This document shows positions 1 through 10,499 of a stretch of 64,000 nucleotides of DNA, piece after piece (the first letter of the stretch is position 1; each line of letters opens with the position of its first letter). Origin of the DNA: Ulva prolifera (Eukaryota > Chlorophyta > Ulvophyceae > Ulvales > Ulvaceae); contig CM041196.1 in assembly GCA_023078555.1 (NCBI GenBank), positions 11,364,985 to 11,428,984 on the forward strand, in the 5' to 3' direction. Under the pieces are notes generated by a model, which saw nothing but the letters and a program-made list of their open reading frames with translations, was not told the origin of the DNA and did not search any database. Both the position numbers and the translations under genes were made by a program.

Positions 1-3000
1 TGATTCACGCAAGGACCACAGTTGGTCTCCATCTAGAGCCTGCGGCCTGCCACTTTGCTTGTATGGAGGCCGTTGAAGTTGACAGTAGAGTTATCCTGTT
101 GGTGGGATAACGGTTGCACGCCTCAAGCAGGATGGTGCTACTCAGCAGCAAAGCACGGATCGACGAAGTGCACATTGCATTGCACGATGTGCAGTGCAAT
201 ATGCGGTCTGAAGCTCCAAGTTGAATACAGGACCTCCAAATTGAATAAAGGACTGGGCATGACATAGAGCTCTCTGCAGACACTGCCTGCACACTGCAAT
301 GACGTGCCTGCCTGATCCTTGCAGCTCACGAGGCACAGTTTACACAGGACTCCTATTTGCACAGGAATCTGCGATGTTTGAGCTTTGATTCGAGCTACAA
401 TCACGATTTGGGCACATACAAGTGATGCCTGCTGATTCGCTGCCACCAATCTCACCACGACGATGCAGTTGTTGCCAAAGGCCAGAGCTGTGAGACAGGT
501 GTGTGTGAAAGCTGCTGGGGCCACTTGAGAACAGCGCACTGTTGGAGTATGAAGTTGAGGGCTTGCAGGTTGAAACAAAGCTATGGAGCCGCCTGGTGAG
601 ACAGGAAGCTCTGGAACTGAGGTAGTTCCATGACTTGTACACCATGCCACAGAAGTGAAACCCCAGATACAGTCGAACTATCATGGACCTGTCACATATT
701 TCAGATACAATTAGATATGAGCTATGCACCGACTACTCCCCACATGATCTGAACAAGCCCCGCCATGCTAGACGCGAGTAAGGCTCAAGCCTGGACAACT
801 GGATGGTGGCGCTGGACAGAAGTCATAAACACGGCGCACATCCTCCTCCACCACTGTTTAATATGTTCGTGAGACCCTTCAGTAATTGTGGATGCGCTGC
901 GCCTTACGAACATCACATCCACGGAACAATAGCAGGTCTTGCATTCCAGGTCATTCCTGCTTCATAATCTGCCTCATAGATCGCATATAGTCAGAGAATG
1001 CTACCAGAAGTCTGACGGACTACATATCATTGCGTGTGGCGATGAGCTGGCGCGTCCTGGCCTTTTTGAGCGCAAAGTGCTTTCGCGGGACCTTGCACAA
1101 ATCGCAGCTGTCGATGACGATGACGCCTGTCGCTTATGCCGCGCTTTGGGTAGGGAAGCCCACACAGAGATATGACAGCAGCAGCACAAATGTCTTAATC
1201 TGGCAGACTGAACACGTACGGAGACTGCCGCTGACGGCAGTGGCTGTGTTGGGCGCACGGTCCCGGGCCCGAGTTGATGAAGATCGCGCGCGTACGCGGG
1301 TTGAAAACACGACTGTGATATGCAGAGCTACGCAGTTACATTGCGGATTCGTATCTACGTCATGTACTCTGGGTGCGAAAGGCGAACACTCCGCCTTCTC
1401 AGGAAATTTCACCGCAGCGACCATCGTTGTCTCGACAGACGTGGTTGGTGGCGAACTGTGTTGCAGCGTAGCGAGCAGCATCGAAAGCTGATGGCTACAC
1501 AGGGATGCACCAGCTGATTGACGTTTCTCCTAGCATATGTGGGTCTGATTCGCTGGACACGCGCTTGTATTGACGCACATCGTTGTCCTGCCCCGCCTCT
1601 GTCCCATTCACAGCGGAACCCCAGCCAAGACATTCGCGTCTGATCTGAGAATATCGCCTCAAACATCCGCAAATTATATGCAAGCGTGGTCTCCGATGCT
1701 CTGAGACGCAGTGATGTGCTGTGGAGGCATCTTGACATCTCCCCAAAGGACGCAAATCCATTACACTCCCTGTTACAAATCTGCACCTCCGATTTAGGCA
1801 CATTTCGAACTGGAATTTGTTAATTGGTGCGGGAGACATGGACATAGACGATCTGACGGCAGAGGACCATGTCGCCATGCGAACTTCAGCCTTCCCGTGC
1901 GCGGCGAGGCTGGGCCAGATGGTGGAGCCACACAAGGACGGCTGTTACGACTCCTTCAGGTGCTCGCTTGGGGGCTTTTCAACAGGGCGCGGCCCGCCTA
2001 CTCGTCTGTTCGCACTACGGCTGTCCACGCACTTGTCACAGGTCTGAAGTCAGGCACACTGCAACAGAACGCAGGCGGTGCGGTTGCTGGAAGTCCATAT
2101 GTAGGTGATATGCTGAAAACTGTGCATCACCATGCCAACGTTTCTCCCGCATCTCTGTTAAGAAATATCACTCCTGTGACTACGTAGATCCCCATAGCCT
2201 GCATACATCATTACAAAATGGCTCGGGCCAATGTCTGTCAGAGCACCAGCCAAACCCACGACACGTTGCCTTCAACCACAGTGGCATAAGGAATGTCTGG
2301 CGTAGGTGTGTGACCTCAGGTGAGCGAGATGAGGCTAGTTCATAGCAGAGCCTGCTGGCACTTGTGTGGCCAGGGTGCACAGGCCTGCGCCTTCTTTCTG
2401 GAGCCTCTGGCAGTGTCCTGGCTGACATTCCCTGTGTAGGCTGCTGTAATGGGGGCATGCGATCCAGTGGAAACACTGGACGATGACCCTCATCTGGTGC
2501 AATGTGGCCATGGGGTGCCGCTCTATATGCCATCATGCCAGCCAACACTGCAGCACAGGCTCATGCTGCAGGCAATTGCGCATGCTGACTTCATTGTCAT
2601 GCTAATCGCTGCAGCAGCATAGACTGTTCGCCATTGCACACAGAGTCTCTCTGCCAACTCCAAGCACAATCTGTCCCCTGCGACAGTCGTTTGCACAGCT
2701 CGGATGACACACCATTGCCAGCACCCTGCTGCGATGCTGTGAAGTCAAGTGATCTGGATTTTCATGACCGTACCCCGAGGACAACACTAACGACCTGCTG
2801 TAGGGGTCAACAACTTCTGGCTGTATCTGTGGCTGTAAACCTGATGCCTGGTTTGCGGGGAGATGTAGTCCAATGGGATGACGGGGTACAGCATGCATGT
2901 CGTGTATGTGCATACCGCGGAGACAGCCTGCACAACCCGTGGAACTACTAAACCAACGTGAGAGTATGCAATGTATCACCCCACCTGGCCATCATGCTAC

Positions 3001-3440
3001 ATTGCCTGAGAGGATCCGGAAGATGGCTGCATGAGGAGAGGCGAGGCCTGCCCAGATCTAGAAACTGACCTATACTGCCACACCTCATCCTCAGCGAGAT
3101 TCACTCCGTGTCCGTCTACAGCTGCATTCCTCTCAAAGGCATGTCCTTGCTACTATGTCGAAGTGAATATTGATCAACATCGCGGGTGCGCTGAGTTTAG
3201 CCACTGATGCCAAAGATCCAGCGCTCAGCAGCACAGCCGCCGCCAAGCGCACCGATTCGGTGGCAGGACAAAGCCACCATACAATCACGCACACCGACGC
3301 ATCCGCTGCCGCCCGTGCTTCCTGCAGTGCTTCCCGGAGTAGGTCAATCGCCTGCGAGAAGTTCGGGCCATCTTTGTCCCGAGAAACCCCGCCTACAAGG
3401 TGGTAGTACAAGCGTAAGTCTGCAGTCCATGGACTGACTC
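1..3440. other. Unassigned stretch, no supported gene
   Basis: I see no gene that I can support here. Several short overlapping open frames exist on both strands (for example 939-1175 and 1030-1491 on plus, 1134-1481 on minus). They contradict one another, have no paralogue in the window and have no clear splice context. The plus frame at 1030-1491 is the longest (153 codons); its second half is rich in small, polar and Cys residues, and I cannot assign it. No tandem repeat, MITE or SINE copy was recognised in this stretch. Confidence 0.5.
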
Positions 3441-3469
3441 ATTGCAACCCACCTACCCGTGCCGTGCAC

Positions 3470-3596
3470 AGCTGCCATCCAGGAACTACACCTCGATAAC
3501 GCAGCCCTGCGCCCGTCATCGCACATTCAGCAGCTGGTGTTGGGTCGCCTTGCAGAATTGTCGGGGCTGCCATCCAGGAACTACACCTCGATACCT
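3470..3596 (+). repeat. Direct duplication of about 30 bp
   Basis: A segment of about 30 bp, beginning GCTGCCATCCAGGAACTACA, occurs at about 3470-3499 and again at about 3567-3596. The second occurrence lies inside MITE copy M1. The first lies just upstream of its left terminal repeat. This suggests an internal piece of the MITE was copied to its flank, or that two MITE copies are partly nested. Confidence 0.7.
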
Positions 3597-3636
3597 GCAT
3601 TTGTTCCATGTGATCAAGCCCGATGATCCAACACTG
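3535..3636 (+). mobile_element. hAT-type MITE, copy M1
   Basis: Copy of the short family whose ends read CAGTGTTGGGTCG ... CGACCCAACACTG. Here the left end is TGGTGTTGGGTCG and the right end is GATCCAACACTG. The interior matches the other copies around the shared motif TGATCxxGCCCGA. It is too short to code for a transposase. No convincing 8-bp target duplication survives at this copy. Confidence 0.7.
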
Positions 3637-3729
3637 ATCTGCAAAACCGGGGTAGCTGCAGACAGGTCTGCAACGTGTCCCTTGCACAGGTAATTGCAGA
3701 CGTGTCTGCAGCGAGGATGACCTTGGAAC

Positions 3730-3826
3730 CAGCGTGGGATCATCGTGCTGGTTTACATAGAATTCCGAGCATCGACTGTATTTTTTTATTGCAGTCCTGA
3801 AAATCCTGCAACGCAGCCCAACACTG
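3730..3826 (-). mobile_element. hAT-type MITE, copy M2
   Basis: Minus-oriented copy of the same MITE family. On the plus strand it starts CAGCGTGGGATC and ends GCAGCCCAACACTG. The interior keeps the GGAATT and GATCAT-like motifs but carries a T-rich run at about 3780-3788. The flanking 8-mers do not match, so this copy is older or rearranged. It sits about 100 bp from M1 in the opposite orientation. Confidence 0.6.
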
Positions 3827-4037
3827 TGTCGTCAATTGCAGGCCCTCGGCCCGCGGGCCGACGATGGATCCCGCTCCGCTTTTGCCGCATTCGCACCCGG
3901 CAGCTGCACGCACCCCCATCTCTACCTCCGATGAATGAATTGAATTCACACCTCCGCCAATGCAGCGTCTGGATCATGTCGCACCTCCTCAGTGGAGGCC
4001 CCCACCTCTCACTTAACCACACTGAGGGCGCCCCCGG

Positions 4038-4300
4038 GGGGTAGGCACTCTGGCCTGCGACGTGTTCACCGGGAACGCGGAGCACTCTGGCATCCCCAGG
4101 ACTCCACGGGAACATCTATGGACTCGCAATGTCCCCCCGGGCATCGTATAGCGGTCGCTGGGCAGAAGCTGTGAAAGCGCCCAGCCAAAAGGGGATTCTC
4201 GCCGAAAATCGCGTTATTGCCCATTCGGTCCCAAATGGCGCCCAGCGCATGCCCAATGACCTCAGTGGGCCGAGAACGCCCTAAAAACACTGTCATGTGT
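4038..4300 (+). repeat. Repeat family C, copy C1
   Basis: First of four related segments of about 260-290 bp between 4.0 and 7.25 kb. The shared order is: GGGGTAGGCACTC at the start, then TTCACCGGGAACGCGGAGCA, then a GCTGGGC-containing middle, then GCGCATGCCCAATG near the end. There is no coding capacity. The termini show no obvious inverted repeat, so I leave the class open (SINE-like or other non-autonomous element). Confidence 0.6.
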
Positions 4301-4671
4301 CCCACATGCATTCAGTCACATACCGACCTGCTCTAGTGGCTTCCGACTAGTCAGCTGACGACTCGTTAGTGGCGAGCCTATATCTATGACCGTGGATGGA
4401 GGCCTTCGCTCCTGTTATTCAATTATGCTTTGAAGACCTGGAAGAATGATAAGACCATATGTTTCTAGTGCGTGACGCCTATCAGGCTTAAATCCCTAAA
4501 ATGTCACTGGCTGGTTCGCCTTCGCGATCGGTAGATTCGAATTGACCCCAGGCATCAGGGCTTTCCTCCACACACGTATGAAACCTATAGACTCAAACAT
4601 GCCGCTGGCCCGTCAAGCCCCATGCTCAGCGCAGTGGCTAGGAAGGTTGTGGCGTGGTTCTGTTGGCGCCT

Positions 4672-4965
4672 GTAGGGGGGTGGGCACTCAGCCCTCATGC
4701 ACGTCCACCGGGAGCGCGGGCACCTCAGAACGCTCTGGAAAGCGCTGGGAACGTCTACAGACTAATTAAAGCCTCCTGGGTGCCACTGTATCTTTGTTTC
4801 AAGTCGCTGGGCAAAGTCGCACTTTTCCGTCAGAATCGTATGCATGGCTGGGCATAAAGACAAGTTTTGCCCAACGCTGCCCAGCGCTCGCCCATTGGGC
4901 TCAGAACATCCATTATAGTTATACATGGCCCATAACGAGGTTGTCTTGGTATTTGGTGGTGCTGT
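4672..4965 (+). repeat. Repeat family C, copy C2
   Basis: Second copy, plus orientation. It starts GGGGGGTGGGCACTCAG and contains CCACCGGGAGCGCGGGCACC, then GCATGGCTGGGCA and CTCGCCCATTGGGCTCAGAA at its end. It diverges from C1 mainly in the middle. No open frame in it is conserved between copies. Confidence 0.55.
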
Positions 4966-5209
4966 GGGCGGTTCAGCAGCAGTTTTGACATGTATGGGTT
5001 GCTGCACACCTCCTGCAGTCTTCTTGGAAGCGACACTGCACGAAACAAGCACCATAGAAGAGTGATGTCAAGTATTTAGCTCTCCTGCTGATGTACATGC
5101 TATTGCGCTGCCTGGATTGCTCAGGAAGCATTGTGCAGTGAGCAACACACTAATCACAGACTGAGTTAGCAGTATATGGCTGGCTGCTCACATCAGTATC
5201 AAAGGCTGG

Positions 5210-5569
5210 GTGGTTTTACGAGCTAAACCTTGCTCGGGTCGTGTGACACTGGAAACATCCAGTTGTGTGACACAAGATACGTGTGTAGATGCCATGAGTC
5301 CATGTGATGCTGCTGCGTCTTTCAATCGGAGACTTATCAATTGTCGCGTCCGGTGTGGAGTCAGCTATGTTTTGTTGCAAGCCACTCCAGGTGTGAGCAC
5401 ATGTAGGCGTGCTGACATGTTTGTGAACGTGCACCACACAGGTCTGATGCATCAGGTCATGTATCGCTGTGAGACAGAGCTGTTATTTCATGGTATGAGA
5501 AAAACCAAAGCAGCGTGCGTTGTGCGTCACTCTCATGACATTGTGCACTGCACGCCAGATCAATGCTGA
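5210..5569 (+). CDS. Possible orphan ORF, 119 codons, unknown
   Basis: An ATG-started open frame of 119 codons ending in TGA. The translation is Cys-rich (SSCVTQDTCVDAMSPC near residue 20; RVRCGVSYVLL near residue 48). I recognise no domain. No paralogous copy exists in the window to test whether the frame is conserved, and the region is otherwise repeat-rich, so this may be chance. It could be one exon of a longer gene; no compelling splice sites were seen. Confidence 0.15.
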   Translation: MVLRAKPCSGRVTLETSSCVTQDTCVDAMSPCDAAASFNRRLINCRVRCGVSYVLLQATPGVSTCRRADMFVNVHHTGLMHQVMYRCETELLFHGMRKTKAACVVRHSHDIVHCTPDQC

Positions 5570-5969
5570 AGGCTTGGCCTCAGCACAGCCTTTCCGTCTT
5601 GTGAATTCAGAATCAGTGGACCATGGCCAGTAATGGACTGCTTCTTGCCTAGTGGCCAGGTACTGATCGGAAAGTGACACGTAAAATTCGCGCTGGTTGA
5701 GTCTGGATATCTAGCTTTCAGCTCGAAGCCAGGATGGTGTCCTCATCAACCTGTTCCGGCCGATCGACACAAATGCTTTGTAGAGTAGATAACAGACATA
5801 TTATTCAGCAATATATGCCTAATCGTGGTGATCAGCCCCGGCGAGCTGGTCGCTCGCCGTGGCCACGCTGACGAGTCGTCGCGACCCGTGCCGTCAAGTC
5901 AGACGGACACCAACAACCAGCTGACTTATCAATGATCACCAGTGACACATATTATGGTGTTTTCGAGGT

Positions 5970-6225
5970 GTTCTCGGCCCACCGAGCACAATGGGCATGC
6001 GCTGGGCGCCGTTTCACGCCATATGAGCCGTGCTGGGCAAAACAGCACTTTTGGTCAAGAACCCCTCGTTTCGCTGGGCATTCACACCTGTTTCGCCCAG
6101 TATGCTTAAGACCGATTCAGGTTGTTCTACTCAGTCTATGGCTCTTTAAAGCGTGTTCCAGAGCGTTCTGAGGTGCCCGCGCTCCCGGTGGACGTGCATG
6201 CAGACCGAGTGCCCACCCCCCTGCG
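5970..6225 (-). repeat. Repeat family C, copy C3
   Basis: Minus-oriented copy. On the plus strand it begins near GCCCACCGAGCACAATGGGC and ends CGAGTGCCCACCCCCCTGC. The internal block GCGCTCCCGGTGGACGTGCA matches C2 on the opposite strand. Non-coding. Confidence 0.55.
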
Positions 6226-6869
6226 CCTGTTGCTCCCTTCGTGGCTGACAGTATTACATCTGTCAGACCAGCTATGACTGATAGAAAACATCAGACACTT
6301 GTCTCGCACGTGGTAAAAATTGCGAATTCCGATCACCATGCGCCCTGTGTATGAGTCTGATGCAGCTTGCCTGCGTCGGTCTACAGACCTGGAACGGCTG
6401 TACTATTGCCCGCGGGGTCCCAGAATATTTGTTTATGTTGAGTTGCAGATATTCACTTCTGAAGGACGAAATGAATGCCATATCTCTGTGGGCCTCTCTG
6501 TGGGCCTCGCCAGTGGGACAGCTGTTCAAGTAGCTGTTTTCAGGTTCAGTTGCACAAGTTAAGGCATGCAATTGCAATACGATGTCACATCAGTGAGCAA
6601 CTCTTTGAATTTATATTGACGAACACAAGCAAGTCTGACATAGTTCATGCAAGCCACATGTAGCAGCAATGATTTGCACACTACAAAGGCACCCTTTGTC
6701 TAGGCGCGGAACACAGCATCAAAATCGCCACAGCATCACGCCTCCGACCTACTCCTCCATCATGCAATCCTGGCTGTGAAAGCACCATCAGGTCGCAGTT
6801 TGCGATCCATCCAAGCCACAGGGGGCATTGACTGCTAGTCTATAGCCCACAGAGACACAGAGCATGGAA

Positions 6870-7249
6870 ACGAGCCTCGTAAAGACCAATAGAGGCAAAC
6901 CGGGGGTGTCTGGAGGCCATTGGGCATGCGTTGGGCGGCTGAAAGGCCAAAATGGGTACAACAGGCCAAAGTGCCCAGCCATGCATGCGATTTCGATCGA
7001 AAAGGTCGATTCTGCCCTTTCGTGTTCAACGACGTTTCTGTGTTGCCCGGTGGGTTATTGCGAATCCATAGTTGTTCCCACGGAGTTTTGGGGATGCCTG
7101 AGTGCTCCGCGTTCCCGGTGAACACATCCTAGGCCCGAGTGCCTACCCCAGTGTTGGGACATAGAACAATTCCGAATATATAGGTCTAATTTCTGGATGG
7201 CCGCCCCGGAAATGTCGCAAAGCGACCCAACACTGGCCTACCCCCCTGC
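6870..7249 (-). repeat. Repeat family C, copy C4, split by a MITE
   Basis: Minus-oriented copy ending CCCGAGTGCCTACCCC on the plus strand. It is closely similar to C1: both share TTCACCGGGAACGCGGAGCA and GGCATCCCC on corresponding strands. Its terminal CCTACCCCCCTGC is interrupted by MITE copy M3, whose duplicated target GCCTACCC is part of the C element. M3 therefore inserted after C4 was in place. Confidence 0.6.
7149..7235 (-). mobile_element. hAT-type MITE, copy M3, with perfect 8-bp TSD
   Basis: An 87-bp element with ends CAGTGTTGGG and CGACCCAACACTG. It is flanked on both sides by GCCTACCC (7141-7148 and 7236-7243), a perfect 8-bp target-site duplication. An 8-bp duplication together with a CAGTG terminus is typical of the hAT superfamily. 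It has no coding capacity, so it would need a transposase from elsewhere. It is nested in the end of repeat C4. Confidence 0.88.
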
Positions 7250-7709
7250 ACACTGACACTCTCGCGCCGGGTCATATAATGTACAACATCCTCAAACAGC
7301 AGGAGTTCATGCCCAACGAAATTCAAGGTGATAATCATCCGGCGCAGCGCGCTGCGCACATGTAAGGAGACGAGAGGGCGCGGAGAGGATCTGTTCATTG
7401 TATGGCGGCACAGATATCATGCTCCAGAATTGTCAGAGAGCAACGTGTGCTCTGTGGAAGTTACTAATGATCGTGGCGGTGAACAGGCCCGGTTCAACAG
7501 GAGCAGCTCATGTGCATATCCGGTGGCAGGCTGCCACACTGGCGCCACAGATGGTCTACAGTATAATTGCCAACAACATGTGTGTTTGTGAACTCTCCTT
7601 CTAGAGAGAGAGAGCTTTCTCTAGAGAAGCTTTGTGAACATATAGTTGGTGTCATGCTGATGTGCCAGGCTGATCCGGACAGAATCATGTAGTGACTTTT
7701 CTTTTGTAG

Positions 7710-7944
7710 ATTTAGGAACAGTGCGTTGGAAGAAATGTTTAAAGCATGCCAGGGTGACAGCACTATTGACTCATTACACTGGTCGGCACGTGGCTGACAA
7801 CCTGCTGCGTACGAGGGGAGAAGACGAAGTCTGGACATGGCTGCCGCAAGTGCAACAGACCCATTTAAAATGTTACATTCTCAACATCAGACAGGAACTC
7901 AAGGACAAGTTACAATGGCTCTTCACATCCACCCCTTCCACAAG
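7710..7944 (+). CDS. Internal exon of an unknown gene (block A)
   Basis: An open stretch bounded by a T-rich acceptor (CTTTTCTTTTGTAG, AG at 7708-7709) and a consensus donor AAG|GTAAGG after 7944. It encodes about 77 residues rich in charged and aromatic residues (VTALLTHYTGRHVADNLL; then NIRQELKDKLQWLF). The related sequence in block B (about 23.26-23.49 kb) aligns in the same frame (DIRKEI-stop-RITISTHVT) but has an in-frame TGA. The alignment supports past coding function in this frame. I recognise no domain. Neighbouring exons were not found. Confidence 0.4.
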
Positions 7945-8386
7945 GTAAGGAACTCCTGTATCGCTCTTTAATACAATAGGAAAGATAAGTATCATCAACA
8001 TAAACTGGATGGCCACTCATGAACAGAGTTCATCAGCGCATTATTCTGGGGCTTGTCTCACGTGAAAGCAACATTTTCCTTTCAGGGGCATGGTCGGCCG
8101 GCACCCTCTAGCCACACATCTATGCAAGCTCTGCATATGTCGCACTGCAGCCCACCCAGAGCCCATGCAGTTTTGCATCCTTGCACATCGCGCATGCCGA
8201 GGTGGCTTCCAAACAATACAGAGACAGTGACTGTGCCAAGCGCGCAGTACTCAATCACATGGTCTACATCACACATACACCTGCAATTCTGTAGCGATTG
8301 CCTCGCGGTGTCAAAGAACATGTGCGTGTGCACGACCAACCTCTGCTAAAGGAAGATGGCCGGGTTGGTCAGCGCATGGTAGCTCA

Positions 8387-10386
8387 TTAATGAGTGTTCA
8401 TGCATGCATCGTTCACGCACACGCGGCCCGCCGCACACACCCGGGGCACGCACTTGCCACCCGAGCAGACCTCGCACGTGGGGCACTTGCCCCCGCTGCA
8501 TTTGCCATTGACGCAGATTTGAACTCCACACTCGGCCAGGGGATCAGGGATGGTTGGGGGGGAGGGGGGGAGGTGGACGGGTGGCGTAGTCGAGACCACC
8601 TTGCAGACGTCGTTAACGCACTGGCGGCCGCGGGAGCAGATCCTGGGCACACACTTTCCACCAGAGCAGACTTCGCACGTGCCGCACGCGCCTCCGTTGC
8701 AAACGCCGTTGATGCAGATGACGGCGCCGCAGGTGGGGGGATCAGGGGGGGGGGTTTTGGCAGGAGGTGGAGGATGGGGGGCTGGTGCGGGCGGGTGGAC
8801 ACATATGCCTGCACTGCAGACCTTGCCGTACTTGCACGTCTTGGGGGTGCCTTTGCAGGCTCCGGTGAAGGGGTCGCAGGTGTCGTTGTCAGTGCACGGG
8901 TCGCCGTCGTCGCAGTTGCCTGGGGTGATTGAAACCTGCACGTTGCTTTGGATATCATACCGGGTCGATGTACCCGAATGTCGCCCTACCAGTAGGTTCC
9001 CCACCCGCGCGTGTCGAGCGTAGCACCGTGGTCTTGGTGAATACCATCACATCACGGCAGGTGAGAAAACCATCTGATGTACAATGAGCTTTTGTTACAG
9101 AGCTCCACAATCATTCCTTGAATCGGTGCCTGCTAGCTGTGACCGTGCATGTCACAGCGCAACACAATCACCACATACACAGGGATGTGTGCCTGGTGCT
9201 ATGCCATCATATCATGCACACGTGCTGAGAATACCCATGCTGTCATGCTGGTGCGATGATGGCAGATGCAGCCAGTCACGGGTCTGCAGCAGTGTTCGGT
9301 TGGGGGCCGATCATGCAGAAGAACCGCCTGTATTTGGGTTCAAACTTTGAATGGCAGCCCCGAAAAATGATACGAGGAAACCCGGAACCAGGCCCCACCA
9401 CCCATAGATGCAGGCGCTCACAGAGATGCGGCACAGCTCCGGTGCACACCTTGCACGCCTTGTCCGCCTCACTGCAGAAGGCACGGCCACACTGCGGGTC
9501 GATGGTGCCGAAGGGCGTCTTGCTACAGTCCACGGGCGTGCCGCTGACGCACATGGCATGCTCATTGCAGGTCTCCGCGCCGTTGCAGAAGGAGGAGTCC
9601 GGGCACGCCTTGCCTGTGTCTGGCTGAGGCTGCACATGTTCACACAGCCATGCTCAGCAAACAGGTGCAGACGTACAGTCTGCTGGGGTCTGATATCACA
9701 CACCCTGCAGTATCTGCTAGTCAGCAACTCAAGTGAGCTCGGCATCGACTGCACAACATAGAAACTCGGCATGCTCTGCCGTCGGTGGAACCACAAGTGA
9801 AGCACGCTGTGCTTCTGCCTATACTCTGCAATCTACACAGTAGACAATGCTGACCACGGAAGACACCCGCATCAATGTTGACACGAGTATACTGCGGCAC
9901 AGACTCGCCGCATGCCTCACGAATCCCTCACACTGGATGCTACGCCACAGAGCATTTCAGATACAACAGCTACTGTCAAATAGATATGATCTCATAGAGC
10001 TAACTACAGTGCAGTTACTCAAACACCCACGTGAGGGTGTGCTTGAAGCCGATCTGCGACTGGCAGAGAAACACAGCAATCAGATCTGTCCGCTGAACGC
10101 AATGCAGAATCGCGGGCAGAAGCAGATAGAGTAACAAATAACCCGCCTGCAGCAAGAGTATCAGGGCGCACCCAGCCGTTCACACACTTCTCGCAGATGC
10201 GGAGATGCTCACACTCGTCGGCCGGCGGCGGCGAGGACGAACTGTAGTGGGTCGTGGTTGTGGACCCCGAGGGGCCTTTTGTGGTTGTCGTGGTCGGCGA
10301 GCTCGGGCCGAACGTCGTCGTCTGGCCATTGATCGTGACCGTGCCCGACGAGGATGATGAGGCCACGACGGTGCCGGCCGCATCCC
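8387..10386 (-). CDS. Cys-rich modular protein CR1 (3 exons seen, 5' end unknown)
   Basis: Exons on the minus strand are 10386-10172, 9629-9450 and 8935-8387, with a TGA stop at 8387-8389. Splice sites are GTGCAG-type acceptors and GTGCGC or GTGTGC donors, and the phases agree with CR2. The first exon is Ser/Thr-rich (TTTTTKGPSGSTTTT), then CEHLRICEKCVNGW. The second reads PDTGKACPDSSFCNGAETC and continues to DKACK. The last starts VSITPGNCDDGDPCTDNDTC, then DPFTGAC, a Pro-rich linker, and two repeat units of the form NGxCxGGxCxTCEVCSGGKCVPRxC. The linker PPSPPTIPDPLAECG precedes the last unit. Even Cys spacing and mucin-like linkers suggest a disulphide-bonded extracellular or wall protein; this is inference. 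Upstream exons and the signal peptide were not located. Confidence 0.75.
9293..9387 (-). mobile_element. Degenerate hAT-type MITE, copy M4, in CR1 intron
   Basis: Weak copy of the MITE family: CAGTGTTCGGTTGGGGGCCG at the left and GGCAGCCCCGAAAAATG towards the right. The terminal repeat at the right end is lost. It lies in the intron between the last two CR1 exons. The equivalent intron in CR2 carries a different, better preserved copy (M6) at another position, so the two insertions are independent. Confidence 0.4.
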
Positions 10387-10499
10387 CTGCACCTCGTGGC
10401 TCACTGATCGGACTGATGAACACCCTCCTGATTTGGCAAAATACCCTTTTGTCGTATTTTTCTGCCCTGGTGACTCTTCTGTAACTCATGATTGATACA

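Noticed and set aside
5865-5900. Hammerhead ribozyme core (CTGACGA near 5870, also 4363)
   Set aside because: The required GAAA and flanking helices are not present at either site.
9847-10134. 95-codon plus-strand ORF in the CR1 intron
   Set aside because: It looks protein-like (LLKHPREGVLEADLRLAEKH) but lies in an intron of the well-supported opposite-strand gene, and I found no matching frame in the same intron of CR2.
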